Assembly: GCF_035621475.1 (NCBI RefSeq) | Contig: NZ_CP141799.1 | Coordinates: forward strand, 2,468,501 to 2,532,500 | DNA: 64,000 nt | Source of the DNA: Pseudomonas paeninsulae | Lineage (GTDB): Bacteria > Pseudomonadota > Gammaproteobacteria > Pseudomonadales > Pseudomonadaceae | Reading direction: 5' to 3' | Shown: positions 34,166 to 41,702 of the stretch, in pieces | Layout of the letters: every line of letters begins with the position of its first letter | How positions within the stretch are numbered: the stretch's first letter is position 1 | Notes under the pieces: model-generated | What the model saw: only the letters and a program-made list of their open reading frames with translations | Told to the model about the DNA's origin: nothing | Database searches by the model: none | Position numbers and translations under genes: made by a program

Positions 34166-36190
34166 TCATGCCGATACCAGGCGCTTGATCCATTCCAGCA
34201 GCACCGCGGGTAACAGCTCAGGCTTGGGCAGCAGTGCGTAGTGGCGAGGGCCGAACACCGCCGGCAGGTAGTTCGCGGCCTGGCGGTCGATGGTCAGGCA
34301 GAAGGGGGAGATGCCTTGCAGTTTGGCTTCGGTCACGGCTTGGCGCATGTCTTCCACACCATAGCGACCCTCATACTCGTCTACATCGTTCGGCTTGCCG
34401 TCGGAGAGCAGCAATAGCAGCCGGTGTTTGGCTGCTTCGCGCATCAGCAAGGTGCTGGCGTGGCGGATGGCGGCGCCCGCCCGGGTATAGCGCTCCGGTT
34501 CGAGTGCGGCGATGCGCCGACCAACCTCGTCGCTGTAGCGCTCATCGAATGCTTTGAGCGTGCGTAACGTGACCTGTTGCGGGCCTTCGCCGGAGAACGC
34601 CAGTACGCTATAGGGCTCGCCCATGCTCTCCAGCGCCAGACAAACCAGGAGCAGAGCCTCGCGCTCGACATCGATGATCCGTCGCTGCTGGGAGATCCAG
34701 CCGTCGGTAGAACCGCTGACGTCGATCAGCAACATGATTGCCATGTCGCGCCGAGTGCAGCGCTGGGTCTGGTACAGCGCCTGCGGCATGCTCAGGCCGG
34801 CGCGGGCCTCGGCACAGCCGTCGATATACGCTTCCAGGTCGATATCGTCGCCATCGAGCTGCTTACGCAGCCTGACGCGACTGGCGCGCAGTCGTTCAAA
34901 TTGCCGGCGGATGGCATCGAGCATCGAACGATGGGTCTCCAGGGTCTGTTCGACCCATTGTTGCGGGCCGTCCTCGGCGGCGCACAGCCGCACGGTCGCG
35001 CCTGGGTCGCGGTAGGTCTGGCTGCGGTAATCCCATTCGGGATAACTGATCCCGCTGGCTGCCGAGGCCTCGGCGCTGCGCCGAACCCGCGTTTCTGGCG
35101 GCTCATCGGAGAGCAGTATTTCCTTCGGCCGGCCCGGCGCAACCACCAGCCTGGCTTCGTTCAGCTCCGCCAGCGAGTCGGCGAAATCGGCGGCTGGGGT
35201 GGCGGTGTCCCGGTCCGTGGGGCGCGACATGCCCATGGGGTCTTCGGCATGTTCCAGCGGCTCGCCGGGCTGCACCATGCTCGGGCCCTGTTCCTGAACG
35301 TCATCCTCGCCCGCCTGGGCCTCGCGCACGTTCGGTCGGCGCGGTAGGCGCGCGCTACGCGGCAGGGCATCGGCTGGTTCGGTTTCGGCGCCGGCTGTGT
35401 CCGGCAGCTTCAAGGAGGTCGCCGGCAACCGTAGATCGCCGGTCCAGGCGTCGCGCAACAGTGGTTGGGCGCCGAGCCTGCGGGTTTGCTCGGGTGGCAT
35501 GAGGCGTGTCGCCAGTGCCGCCACCTGTTGCAGCGAGTCGGCCGCTGTCACGGGTATCGGCAGATGCTCCAGAGGCTGGCCGCATTGGTTGCGCAGCAGG
35601 GCACGCAGGAAGCGTTCCAGCGGCTGGCGCTGGCTGGAGAAGGCGCGCATGGGCGGGCGATTGGCCAAGGCCTGCTGGCGCAGCGCCTGCAGCGAGGCGG
35701 TGAGCCCCGGCAACTGTCGCAGCAGATCGCGATCGGCAGCCCAGGCTTCGAGAAGCAGATAGAGGCTGCGCTGCAGCGGATCGTCGAGGGCATGCAGGTG
35801 AGCTGCACTGCCCCGTTGGGCGCGCATCGCCTGTTGCAGGGCGAGGGTTCGGTAGCGCGCCAGGGCGAGTGGGGCATCCTCGCCGTCCAGTTGCCCCGGC
35901 AGCCATATATGCACGCCGTCGGTAGCGGGAACGGCGGTTTGCTGGCGGGGTTTTTCGTTACGCTGGAACAGCTTTACCAATAGGGTGGGGGGCAAGGGCG
36001 GTTGTGCGACACGCAGTGGGTAGCTGGTGCCGAACATAGCCCTGATCAGCAGATCGATGCGTTGCGCGACATCGGCCAAGGTGACGACTTTCGCCGCGGC
36101 CGCGGGGCGGTGGTGGCGCCGCCATAGCGCCTGGGCATACACGGTGGCATGGCGCGCGACATCGGTGATTACATCTTCGGCTTCGGCCAT
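34166..36190 (-). CDS. norD: NO reductase activation protein NorD (VWA domain)
   Basis: A 674-residue cytoplasmic protein needed, with NorQ, to activate nitric oxide reductase. A von Willebrand A domain occupies about residues 480-670 with the metal-binding MIDAS motif DVSGSTDG; the first 400 residues are helical with a charged, Pro-rich linker near 290-360. In the family, MoxR-type ATPases and VWA partners act together to insert a metal, here probably the non-heme iron of NorB. The start ATG at 36190 abuts the norQ stop (TAGATG). It is the last gene of the norC-B-Q-D operon. Confidence 0.93.
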   Translation of the reverse strand: MAEAEDVITDVARHATVYAQALWRRHHRPAAAAKVVTLADVAQRIDLLIRAMFGTSYPLRVAQPPLPPTLLVKLFQRNEKPRQQTAVPATDGVHIWLPGQLDGEDAPLALARYRTLALQQAMRAQRGSAAHLHALDDPLQRSLYLLLEAWAADRDLLRQLPGLTASLQALRQQALANRPPMRAFSSQRQPLERFLRALLRNQCGQPLEHLPIPVTAADSLQQVAALATRLMPPEQTRRLGAQPLLRDAWTGDLRLPATSLKLPDTAGAETEPADALPRSARLPRRPNVREAQAGEDDVQEQGPSMVQPGEPLEHAEDPMGMSRPTDRDTATPAADFADSLAELNEARLVVAPGRPKEILLSDEPPETRVRRSAEASAASGISYPEWDYRSQTYRDPGATVRLCAAEDGPQQWVEQTLETHRSMLDAIRRQFERLRASRVRLRKQLDGDDIDLEAYIDGCAEARAGLSMPQALYQTQRCTRRDMAIMLLIDVSGSTDGWISQQRRIIDVEREALLLVCLALESMGEPYSVLAFSGEGPQQVTLRTLKAFDERYSDEVGRRIAALEPERYTRAGAAIRHASTLLMREAAKHRLLLLLSDGKPNDVDEYEGRYGVEDMRQAVTEAKLQGISPFCLTIDRQAANYLPAVFGPRHYALLPKPELLPAVLLEWIKRLVSA

Positions 36191-37015
36191 CTAGATGAAC
36201 GTCAGGTCGACCAGGTCGCGCATGGCACCGATCAGCGCGGCGTCATCGGACAGCGGCGAGATTAGCGCGACCTGGCAGGCGATGGGGGCGGCGATACCGC
36301 TGCTGATCAGGCGTGCGCTGGCGATCAGTAGACGCGTGCTGGGGACTTCCGCCAGTCCGCAATCCTGCAGGGCGCGCAGCCGCTGCGCGAGCGAGACCAG
36401 GGCGTGCGCGGTGGCGTGGTCGGTTCCGCCTTCGTGCATGACGATGGCTATCTCGCGCTCGGCCGGCGGGAAGTTGAAGTCCAGTGCCACGAAGCGTTGT
36501 CGGGTGCTCGGTTTCAAATCCTTGAGCATGCGCTGGTAGCCGGGGTTGTAGGACACCACTAGTTGGAAGTGCGGCGAGGCCTCGAGAATTTCGCCGGTTT
36601 TGTCCAGTGGCAAGATGCGCCGATAGTCGGTCAGCGGGTGCAGCACGACAATGGTGTCCTGGCGCGCTTCGACCACCTCGTCCAGGTAACAAATAGCGCC
36701 TTCGCGCACCGCCCGGGTCAGTGGGCCTTCCGTCCAATGGGTGCCTTGGTGACCGATCAGGAAGCGCCCAACCAGGTCGCTGGCACTCAGATCGTCATGA
36801 CAGGATATGGTGATCAGCGGGCGCTTGAGGCGCCAGGCCATGTGCTCGACGAAACGAGTCTTGCCACAACCGGTCGGGCCCTTGAGCATGATCGCTAGTT
36901 GCTGTGCATGGCATTGTTCGAAGATCGCCACCTCGTCACCGCAGGGCTGGTAATAGGGCTCTACTTCCAGCCGTGCGGGCTGCGTGCCGGAGCGGCGCGA
37001 CAACGAATGCTCCAT
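36191..37015 (-). CDS. norQ: MoxR-type AAA+ ATPase NorQ (NirQ)
   Basis: AAA+ ATPase of 274 residues, cytoplasmic partner of NorD. Walker A GPTGCGKT is at residues 46-53, Walker B ICYLDEV near 108 and the sensor region SYNPGYQ near 155. The true start is ATG at 37015, sharing one base with the norB stop (TAATG); the open frame continues upstream through norB but is out of phase there. The location between norB and norD resembles the norCBQD order of Paracoccus and beta-proteobacteria, whereas many pseudomonads place the gene (nirQ) next to nirS. Confidence 0.95.
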   Translation of the reverse strand: MEHSLSRRSGTQPARLEVEPYYQPCGDEVAIFEQCHAQQLAIMLKGPTGCGKTRFVEHMAWRLKRPLITISCHDDLSASDLVGRFLIGHQGTHWTEGPLTRAVREGAICYLDEVVEARQDTIVVLHPLTDYRRILPLDKTGEILEASPHFQLVVSYNPGYQRMLKDLKPSTRQRFVALDFNFPPAEREIAIVMHEGGTDHATAHALVSLAQRLRALQDCGLAEVPSTRLLIASARLISSGIAAPIACQVALISPLSDDAALIGAMRDLVDLTFI

Positions 37016-38385
37016 TACAACGCGGGGCTTGAGGTTGGGGGCGTTGCCAGTGCCGGATCGGGTTCGTCGATAACGAAGCGCGGCGCGTGGCGGAAGAAAT
37101 CGAAGATGAACAGCCCTACACCCGTGGCGAAGATAGATGCAGTGGCCACCAGCATCAGGAAGTGCACCTGGATCTTCAGTTGCACGTCCAGGTAGCCCAT
37201 GCCGAGGATGCGTTCGAGGTAGACCTGGGCGATACCGGCGGTGGCGAATGACAGGGTCATGCCGAACATGCCCGCCATCTGCATCCAGAACGCCCAATAG
37301 CCGATGCTGCTGCCTTCCTCGTTGCGCCGGGTCATGCTCGGCAGGGCATAGGTGATCATCGCCAGGATGATCATGACGTAGGCCCCGTAGAAGGCCGCGT
37401 GGCCGTGCATGGCAGTAATCAGGGTGCCGTGGGTCCACTTGTTAACGTCGGGAAAGGTGTGGGCCAAGCCGAGCAGACCGGCTCCGAACAGGGTAAATAT
37501 CGCGCTGCCGAGGGTCCAGTGCAAGGCCAGCTTGTTGGGGTGGGCGAGCCCGGAACGGCGTAACGCGTTGTAGGCATACATCGCCATGCCTACCAGCGCC
37601 AACGGCTCCAGCGCGCTGAATACGCCTCCGATCGGCAGCCAGTAGCCCGGCACGCCGACCCAGTAATAATGGTGTGCGGTACCCAGGATGCCGGCGATGA
37701 AGACCAGACCGACGATCACGTACAGCCACTTTTCCATCACTTCACGGTCGGCGCCGGACAGCCTGATCAGCAGGTAGGCGAGGAAGGCGCCCTGGATCAT
37801 CTCCCAAACACCTTCGACCCACAGGTGGATGGTCCACCAGCGGTAGTAGATGGATACCGTGTAGTTTTCGTAATGCAGCAGGGCCGGAACATACAGCACC
37901 GCGGCGCTGCCCAGGCCAAGTAACAGTACGCCTTCGGTCGTGGTGAAGCGCCCGGATTTCTTGATCGTCATGCCGATGTTATAGAGGAAGATCAACATGC
38001 AGATGACGATCACGATTTTGTGCGGCAGTGGTTGTTCGAGCAACTTGTTACCGGTGCCATAGCCGAACAGGTAGCCGATGACCGCAGTGACGCCCATGGC
38101 CGTCCACAAGCCGAGCTGGATGTACGCCAGCTTGGTGCTATGCAACTCAGTGCGCGACTCGTCCGGCACCAGCCAATAGGTAGCCCCCATAAATCCGGTC
38201 AGCACCCAGACGATCAACAGGTTGGTGTGGATGACCTTGGTCACATCGAACGGCAGGAACTGCAGCAGTGGGTCCGGCCCCAGGTACTTCGCCGCCGAGA
38301 GCAGACCGAAGACTAGTTGCAGGCCAAACAGCACCATGGCAACGGCGAAATACCAGTAGGCGACGGATTGAGATCTGTAGCGCAT
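37015..38385 (-). CDS. norB: Nitric oxide reductase large subunit NorB
   Basis: Heme-copper-oxidase-type membrane subunit of 456 residues with twelve helices that reduces NO to N2O at a heme b3/non-heme iron site. Conserved pieces are visible: FDVTKVIHTNLLIVW, HLWVEGVWEMIQGA (with the catalytic-pocket Glu), GTAHHYYWVGVPGYW (iron-binding His pair) and HGHAAFYGAY (heme His). The ATG at 38385 is preferred over 38391 because AGGGG is then six bases away. The sequence (start MRYRSQSVAYWYF) lacks the long loop and N-terminus of the P. aeruginosa type and looks closer to norB of alpha/beta-proteobacteria, which suggests horizontal exchange. Confidence 0.95.
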   Translation of the reverse strand: MRYRSQSVAYWYFAVAMVLFGLQLVFGLLSAAKYLGPDPLLQFLPFDVTKVIHTNLLIVWVLTGFMGATYWLVPDESRTELHSTKLAYIQLGLWTAMGVTAVIGYLFGYGTGNKLLEQPLPHKIVIVICMLIFLYNIGMTIKKSGRFTTTEGVLLLGLGSAAVLYVPALLHYENYTVSIYYRWWTIHLWVEGVWEMIQGAFLAYLLIRLSGADREVMEKWLYVIVGLVFIAGILGTAHHYYWVGVPGYWLPIGGVFSALEPLALVGMAMYAYNALRRSGLAHPNKLALHWTLGSAIFTLFGAGLLGLAHTFPDVNKWTHGTLITAMHGHAAFYGAYVMIILAMITYALPSMTRRNEEGSSIGYWAFWMQMAGMFGMTLSFATAGIAQVYLERILGMGYLDVQLKIQVHFLMLVATASIFATGVGLFIFDFFRHAPRFVIDEPDPALATPPTSSPAL

Positions 38386-38434
38386 GGTCATCCCCTGCGA
38401 TCAGTTGCGGCGTTGCGAGTGAGGCAACCGGCGG

Positions 38435-39304
38435 TTACTGGAAGGACGCCAGGTAGGCGACCAGTTGGTCGATCTGTTCGGGCGTCAGCGATTTGGCAAA
38501 GGTGTTGGGCATGAAGGACATGCCGTCAGCTGAATACATGTCGCCCGGATGGAGGTAGGCGCTCGGCGTGATTATGGATTCGCGGATGAAACCTTCGACG
38601 TCCTCGGCGCTGCCCTTGTAGTCGGGTGAGGCGATGACCTGTTTGGCCCGGCTGGCCAGGCCGGCGAGCGTTGGTCCGGCGAGGTTGACCCCAGGAGCGA
38701 TGGAGTGGCAGGCGCTACACACCGGAGTGGCCGTGCGAAACAGCGCCTCGCCGAGGGCGATCGGGTTTTCTTTGCCGGAGACCGGACGGGCGCCGGGTGG
38801 CAGCTGACCGCCGGGTTTTGTCGAACCGGAGAGGTCCTGTTGTGCCACCGAGAGGTCTGTGCCCGGGATCGACGAGCCAGTGACCAGAATCGGTCGTGGC
38901 GGCCAGCCATTGTTGTCGACCTTGCTCACCCAGTCGAGGAAGGCAATCAGCCCGGCGATTTCATCGTCGGCGAGGTTCAGGTTTGGCATCAATCGGCGAT
39001 GGCGCTGCTCATCGTAGAACTTTGAGGGATCCTTGAGGAAGGCCGTGAGATAGGGGGCGCCGCGCTGCTGGGCGATTTTCGTCAGGTCCGGGGCGTAATA
39101 GGCGCCCTCGCCGAACAGGGTGTGGCAATTGATGCAGTTGTACTGGTGCCAGACATCTTTGCCGCGCGTGACTTGCGGGGTGATCTGCTCGGCATTGGTC
39201 AGTTTGGGGAACTGTCGGTGACTGTCGACTGTAAGGCCAAGAAACACAACAACAGCGATAGCGGTCGATATAAGGGCGAACGAGCGTGTTTGTCGTTTAT
39301 TCAT
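38435..39304 (-). CDS. norC: Nitric oxide reductase subunit NorC with an extra C-terminal cytochrome c domain
   Basis: Membrane-anchored electron-accepting subunit, 289 residues instead of the usual 145-150. One helix (about residues 8-26) is followed by the normal NorC domain: CINCH at 57-61, GEGAYYAPDLTK, axial Met106 and the family end DNNGWPPRP (130-138). A Pro/Gly/Ser linker (about 145-180) leads to a second cytochrome c domain with CSACH at 196-200 and a probable Met ligand in MSFMPNTF (265). So this NorC should carry two hemes c. The ATG at 39304 with AGAG upstream is preferred over 39361. Inference: the extra domain is a fused donor cytochrome. Confidence 0.93.
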   Translation of the reverse strand: MNKRQTRSFALISTAIAVVVFLGLTVDSHRQFPKLTNAEQITPQVTRGKDVWHQYNCINCHTLFGEGAYYAPDLTKIAQQRGAPYLTAFLKDPSKFYDEQRHRRLMPNLNLADDEIAGLIAFLDWVSKVDNNGWPPRPILVTGSSIPGTDLSVAQQDLSGSTKPGGQLPPGARPVSGKENPIALGEALFRTATPVCSACHSIAPGVNLAGPTLAGLASRAKQVIASPDYKGSAEDVEGFIRESIITPSAYLHPGDMYSADGMSFMPNTFAKSLTPEQIDQLVAYLASFQ

Positions 39305-39314
39305 AGCCAACTCT

Positions 39315-39425
39315 CTAGACGCCGATGCCGGTCCAATAGGTGATGCCGATAAGCCCGGCATAGACGATCGCGCCGGCCATCAGCGCGAGAATCACGAAGC
39401 TGACTATCTTCAGTGCTTTTTGCAC
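39315..39425 (-). CDS. 36-residue single-helix membrane peptide upstream of norC
   Basis: A short frame starting GTG at 39425, with AGGA eight bases upstream, codes for VQKALKIVSF, a hydrophobic helix of about 20 residues (VILALMAGAIVYAGLIG) and ends YWTGIGV. Its stop is ten bases before the norC start and it lies in the same direction, so it should be the first gene of the nor operon. It looks like a small subunit of heme-copper enzymes (CcoQ- or CcoM-like) but no homologue can be named. Proof of translation is lacking. Confidence 0.6.
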   Translation of the reverse strand: MQKALKIVSFVILALMAGAIVYAGLIGITYWTGIGV

Positions 39426-39819
39426 GGCTGCATTCCTGGTTGAACGTGCAGTTGGAAGGTGCCTGGCAGATCGCTGCTGCTGTGCCTCTTGAGGCTAGCA
39501 ACCTCGATTTGCGGTTTGCAGACTATTGCCTGAAAGCCGAGTTAAGAAATTGGCGAATAGACGGAATGGATATTCACATTGGAACCCGCGTCCGCCTGTT
39601 GCAGGAGCCATGGTTGAATGTAATGAAGTAAAGATGAAGGTAGTTAAGCTTTACGCCACTGTCCAGAAACGTGGTGGGGGCGCACTTGATGGCCTGTTCA
39701 CTTTTATAGAAAAGATTGAAGCCTGAATTCATAGAATGACTGGGCATTAGCTGCCGGAGCAAGCCGGCTCCTTGGGGCGAGGTAAATTGCAGCACTTAGC
39801 AGCTCTGGCGACATCGATG
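39426..39819. other. nor operon leader region without a confident gene
   Basis: No supported gene; two short plus-strand frames and one minus-strand frame have no ribosome site and unconvincing composition. It is AT-richer than the rest and must hold the nor operon promoter, but no FNR-family box could be found in the right place on the minus strand. Confidence 0.4.
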
Positions 39820-39833
39820 ATGATCCAGATCAA
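39820..39833 (+). promoter_or_regulatory. Candidate Anr/Dnr box before the acyl-CoA dehydrogenase
   Basis: ATGAT-CCAG-ATCAA matches the consensus at 9 of 10 positions. On the plus strand the class II start would be near 39868, with TGTGAT at 39856-39861 as -10; on the minus strand no -10 is seen at the right distance. So the box points to the acyl-CoA dehydrogenase rather than to norC. Confidence 0.5.
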
Positions 39834-39952
39834 GATTAGCTGCCGTCTTAGCCGCTGTGATTGGCGCCGATTCAGCCAGTCGAAGATCCTGGGTTTTCGC
39901 AACATGCCGGCCTATCGTAAAGCCTCAACCCATGATCGATTCGAGGTCCACC

Positions 39953-41203
39953 ATGCACTTCGCCTACAGCCCGCGCACCGAGGCGCTACGTCAGCAGCTG
40001 CGCACTTTCATGGACGCGCATGTCGTGCCGCGTATCGGCGCCTGGCATCAGGCGGTCGGCGCCGGGCAGTTCCCGGTGCCGTTCATGGCCGACCTCAAGG
40101 CCTTGGCCCGTTCCGAAGGGCTGTGGAACCTGTTCCTGCCGTCGCTGCATGCGGACGAACCGGGCACTGCCTTGAGCAACCTGGAATACGCGCCACTGGC
40201 GGAGATCATGGGTCGCGTGTCCTGGGCTTCGGAGGTGTTCAACTGCAACGCGCCAGACACCGGCAACATGGAGTTGCTGCACCTGTTCGCCACGCCCGAG
40301 CAGCGTGCGCGCTGGCTGGTGCCGCTGCTCGACGGCGTGATCCGCTCGGCCTTCGCCATGACCGAGCCGGATGTGCCCTCATCAGACGCCAGCAATATCC
40401 AGACCCTGATCCGTCGCGAAGGTGACGATTACGTGCTCAACGGGCGCAAGTGGTTTATCACCAATGCTTCGCACCCTGATTGCAAGCTGCTGATCGTGAT
40501 GGGCAAGACCGACCCGGACGCCGACGCCCATCGCCAGCAGAGCATGATTCTGGTGCCGTTCGACACGCCTGGGGTGGAGCTGCTGCGCAATATCCCGGTG
40601 ATGAACCACATTGCCCCGGAAGGCCATAGCGAGCTGCTGCTGCGCAATGTGCGGGTGCCGGTCGGCAATCTGCTGGGCGAGGAGGGTGCGGGCTTCATGA
40701 TGGCCCAGGCGCGCCTCGGTCCGGGGCGCGTTCACCACTGCATGCGCTCGATCGGCATGGCCGAGCTGGCCCTGGAACTGATGGTCGAGCGCTGCCAGGA
40801 ACGCAAGGCTTTCGGCAAGTATCTGCACCAGTACGCCAATATCGGCGACTGGATCGCCGAGTCGCGCATCGAAATCGAACAGGCGCGGCTGCTGGTACTC
40901 AAGACCGCCTGGATGATTGACGAGGTCGGCGCCAAGGCCGCGCGCAAGGAAATCGCCATGATCAAGGCGCTGGTGCCAGGCATGCACACCCGCGTGGTCG
41001 ACCGCGCCATGCAGGTCTACGGTGCCATGGGCCTGACCCCGGACACGCCGCTGGCCGACATGTGGACCACCGGCCGCGCCCTGCGCTTCGCCGACGGCCC
41101 GGACCAGGTGCACCTGCGCAGCATCGCGCGTATGGAACTCAAGGCCAGCGAAGCCACGCGGGGGGCAACCGCGGCCTATCTGACGCCATTCGGCAGAAGC
41201 TGA
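39953..41203 (+). CDS. Acyl-CoA dehydrogenase family protein
   Basis: FAD-dependent dehydrogenase of 416 residues. The N-terminal helical domain (about 1-140), middle beta domain (EPDVPSSDASNIQ, GRKWFITNASHPDC) and C-terminal helical domain (LGPGRVHHCMRSIGMAELAL, QVYGAMGLTPDTPLAD) are all present. It resembles the long-chain/branched-chain members of the ACAD10/11-like group; the acyl substrate cannot be read. GAGG seven bases ahead of the ATG at 39953 decides the start. It sits alone between nor and nos, behind a possible Anr/Dnr box. Confidence 0.9.
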   Translation: MHFAYSPRTEALRQQLRTFMDAHVVPRIGAWHQAVGAGQFPVPFMADLKALARSEGLWNLFLPSLHADEPGTALSNLEYAPLAEIMGRVSWASEVFNCNAPDTGNMELLHLFATPEQRARWLVPLLDGVIRSAFAMTEPDVPSSDASNIQTLIRREGDDYVLNGRKWFITNASHPDCKLLIVMGKTDPDADAHRQQSMILVPFDTPGVELLRNIPVMNHIAPEGHSELLLRNVRVPVGNLLGEEGAGFMMAQARLGPGRVHHCMRSIGMAELALELMVERCQERKAFGKYLHQYANIGDWIAESRIEIEQARLLVLKTAWMIDEVGAKAARKEIAMIKALVPGMHTRVVDRAMQVYGAMGLTPDTPLADMWTTGRALRFADGPDQVHLRSIARMELKASEATRGATAAYLTPFGRS

Positions 41204-41623
41204 GAGACGCTGGCAGCCTGTGCGGTTAGTTGGTTAAGTTAAATTCGCAGGCTTGAACCTTATCTGTGGCAGGCCCGCCCTCGGGACGAAGTCTTTCGCC
41301 CGCACTACGACACCGCAACCAGGCAGCCCTGCGGCCGCTGAGCGCGCCTCCGTCAAGGTTCTGGACAGGCTTGAGCCCATGGATTAACGGATTAACCGTA
41401 CAGGCCTAGGCGCACCTAAGGTTCCGAAGCCTGCTGCGCACGGGGCACCCTCATGGCGATAGACTGCTCGGGAAGAGTATGATCAGCGATGCAGCGTCTT
41501 CGGCGAGACGGGCTGGCGCCTAATCTGTGCCGCCCGCCCCAGAATGCGTGTCGACGGATTTTACAGGTCTATCCCGAGCATCTCGACGTGGGTTTACGGC
41601 ACCTTGCCGCACTTTGACGCAAC
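41204..41623. other. Gap before the nosR promoter
   Basis: About 420 bases with no recognisable gene, hairpin or repeat. The nosR promoter begins at its right end. Confidence 0.4.
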
Positions 41624-41637
41624 TTGACCTGTGTCAA
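41624..41637 (+). promoter_or_regulatory. Anr/Dnr box of the nos operon
   Basis: TTGAC-CTGT-GTCAA is a perfect inverted repeat and 8 of 10 match. TACCAT at 41660-41665 is placed at the class II -10 distance, giving a start near 41672. This puts the real nosR start codon at 41703, not at earlier in-frame codons. Confidence 0.75.
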
Positions 41638-41702
41638 TAGAAAAAGAGGGCGTGGTGAGTACCATGCAAGCATATATTTCATTGTTGGCTTTAGATAACC
41701 CC

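Noticed and set aside
37016..37438. N-terminal extension of norQ through norB
   Set aside because: Out-of-phase reading of the conserved norB 3' end; the ATG at 37015 gives the normal NorQ start.
39413..39726. Short plus-strand frames in the nor leader
   Set aside because: No ribosome site and no similarity to known proteins.
41631..41702. Earlier in-frame starts of nosR
   Set aside because: They overlap the Dnr box or lie upstream of the predicted transcript start near 41672.
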